Source: Dehalococcoidia bacterium UBA3254
Lineage (GTDB): Bacteria > Chloroflexota > Dehalococcoidia > Dehalococcoidales > UBA3254
Assembly: GCA_002362735.1 (NCBI GenBank)
Contig: DEUU01000040.1
Span: forward strand, 1 to 15,472
Reading direction: 5' to 3'
Length of the DNA: 15,472 nucleotides
Shown here: in pieces, positions 14,823 through 15,472 of the stretch
How the letters are laid out: each line of letters starts with the position of its first letter
Position numbering within the stretch: the stretch's first letter is position 1
The notes under the pieces: model-generated
Told to the model about the DNA's origin: nothing
Database searches by the model: none
What the model saw: only the letters and a program-made list of their open reading frames with translations
Position numbers and translations under genes: made by a program

Positions 14823-15472
14823 TTACCTCTCCCTGTTTTTTTCGATCCGGGCACTGAATTTAAGCCCTGAAGCCGGATCATAATCTCTTGCAAACGCCTC
14901 CGGATATTTTTTCCTCCATGTTTCCATTTCGGCCGGATCAAGCTTGGCCGCTTCAACCAGGAAACCGCTGACAACCATGCCGGTAACGTTTTTGGAAGTA
15001 ATGTTATGGGGAGTAATGGTGTTGATGGCACCTCCTCTATCAACCGAACCGGGAACGATAGGGTCATAACGGGAGCCGTGGTCTATATAGACGACACCGG
15101 GCATCAATCTTTCGGTAACATACGCTCCGCAGAGGACAGTGCCCCGCTCGTTAAAGATTTTCACGATATCACCATTTTCGATGCCTCGGGCGGCAGCCAC
15201 CGCCGGATTCATCCAGACGGGCTCGTACATGTAGCCATCTGGTCCCTTAACCTTACATGTGGGAGCTTCTCTCGTCCAGGCTATATCGTCACATTGAGCA
15301 TGACATCGCCACCGAGGATGGTTGGATTGGACAAGAAGAGGATAATCTTTGGCTCTTTTACTCGAAACACGCTCGTCATGAGTCTCACTTTTCTCAATCC
15401 AGTGCGGTACCGGCGGCCTTTCATGGTCATCCGGAAAATGCTTGGCGATTCCGGTAGACTCATACTCCAGCA
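14823..15472 (-). CDS. Molybdopterin oxidoreductase (DMSO reductase superfamily, pyrogallol transhydroxylase-like), C-terminal fragment
   Basis: The minus-strand frame is open to the right edge of the window with no stop, so an internal ATG at 15230 is not the start; about 215 residues remain before TAA at 14823-14825. The segment YPLLVQSNHPRWRCHAQCDD, then REAPTCKVKGPDGY and MYEPVWMNPAVAAARGIENGD, is the C-terminal molybdopterin-dinucleotide-binding domain. GDIVKIFNERG and MPGVVYIDHGSR are typical of this domain. From memory, the closest pattern is the large subunit of pyrogallol-phloroglucinol transhydroxylase and its many unassigned relatives, not respiratory reductases. The metal-ligating and catalytic parts lie outside the window, so the reaction cannot be judged. 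With this enzyme and the AOR-family protein, the locus encodes two different pterin-cofactor enzymes. Confidence 0.85.
   Translation of the reverse strand, partial: LEYESTGIAKHFPDDHERPPVPHWIEKSETHDERVSSKRAKDYPLLVQSNHPRWRCHAQCDDIAWTREAPTCKVKGPDGYMYEPVWMNPAVAAARGIENGDIVKIFNERGTVLCGAYVTERLMPGVVYIDHGSRYDPIVPGSVDRGGAINTITPHNITSKNVTGMVVSGFLVEAAKLDPAEMETWRKKYPEAFARDYDPASGLKFSARIEKNRER

Noticed and set aside
14753..15067. Minus-strand frame of 104 residues overlapping the molybdopterin gene
   Set aside because: It is out of frame with the recognisable domain and has basic, low-complexity composition typical of a shadow.
15281..15463. Minus-strand frame near the right edge, taken at first as a separate gene upstream of an ATG at 15230
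   Set aside because: The molybdopterin frame is open through this region and encodes family-typical sequence up to the edge, so this frame is a shadow and the ATG at 15230 is internal.
1..15472. CRISPR arrays, tRNA or rRNA genes, transposases, integrases and phage genes
   Set aside because: I saw no regular direct repeats, no cloverleaf-like segments in the gaps, and no recombinase motifs in any open frame.

Overview
The window looks like accessory catabolic DNA from a strictly anaerobic bacterium. The evidence is an aldehyde:ferredoxin oxidoreductase (AOR) family tungsten/molybdenum enzyme with its four-cluster ferredoxin partner, a [4Fe-4S] Old Yellow Enzyme-type reductase, a flavodoxin-ferredoxin fusion, the tail of a DMSO-reductase-superfamily protein resembling pyrogallol transhydroxylase, and no oxygen-dependent enzymes. 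Bacterial signals are AGGAGG-type ribosome binding sites, a TRAP transporter and a NarL-type response regulator. The lineage cannot be fixed from the sequence. The Ser/Thr/Pro/Ala-linked lipoprotein and gene mix would fit Chloroflexota (Dehalococcoidia-like) or anaerobic Bacillota, which is only a guess.

Layout. (1) 1-399, plus strand: C-terminal part of a beta-hydroxyacid dehydrogenase, cut by the left edge. (2) 601-3974, minus strand: a likely operon of two tandem paralogous zinc alcohol dehydrogenases followed by a phosphotriesterase-family amidohydrolase. A short scar resembling the start of a short-chain dehydrogenase lies between the two dehydrogenases. (3) 3975-4530: a 556-bp divergent control region with two overlapping dyads and a good sigma70-type promoter. 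(4) 4531-7106, plus strand: four-cluster ferredoxin plus AOR-family catalytic subunit. (5) 7189-7452, minus strand: a small Cys/His protein preceded by a short leader frame that ends in an in-frame TAG. (6) 7535-12638, minus strand: TRAP transporter dctP-dctQ-dctM followed by a 2,4-dienoyl-CoA reductase-like flavoenzyme. (7) 12854-14592, plus strand: response regulator, then the flavodoxin-ferredoxin fusion. (8) 14823-15472, minus strand: C-terminal part of a molybdopterin oxidoreductase, cut by the right edge.

How the genes may work together (inference). The TRAP system imports an organic substrate. The flavoenzyme reduces an activated C=C bond. The amidohydrolase-fold enzyme hydrolyses an ester or lactone-like bond. 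The zinc and beta-hydroxyacid dehydrogenases interconvert alcohol and carbonyl, and the AOR/ferredoxin pair interconverts aldehyde and acid (or does a related low-potential reduction). The flavodoxin-ferredoxin fusion could connect low-potential electron pools. The binding protein lacks the Arg that normally anchors a carboxylate, so the imported compound may not be a simple carboxylate. No substrate can be named from sequence alone.
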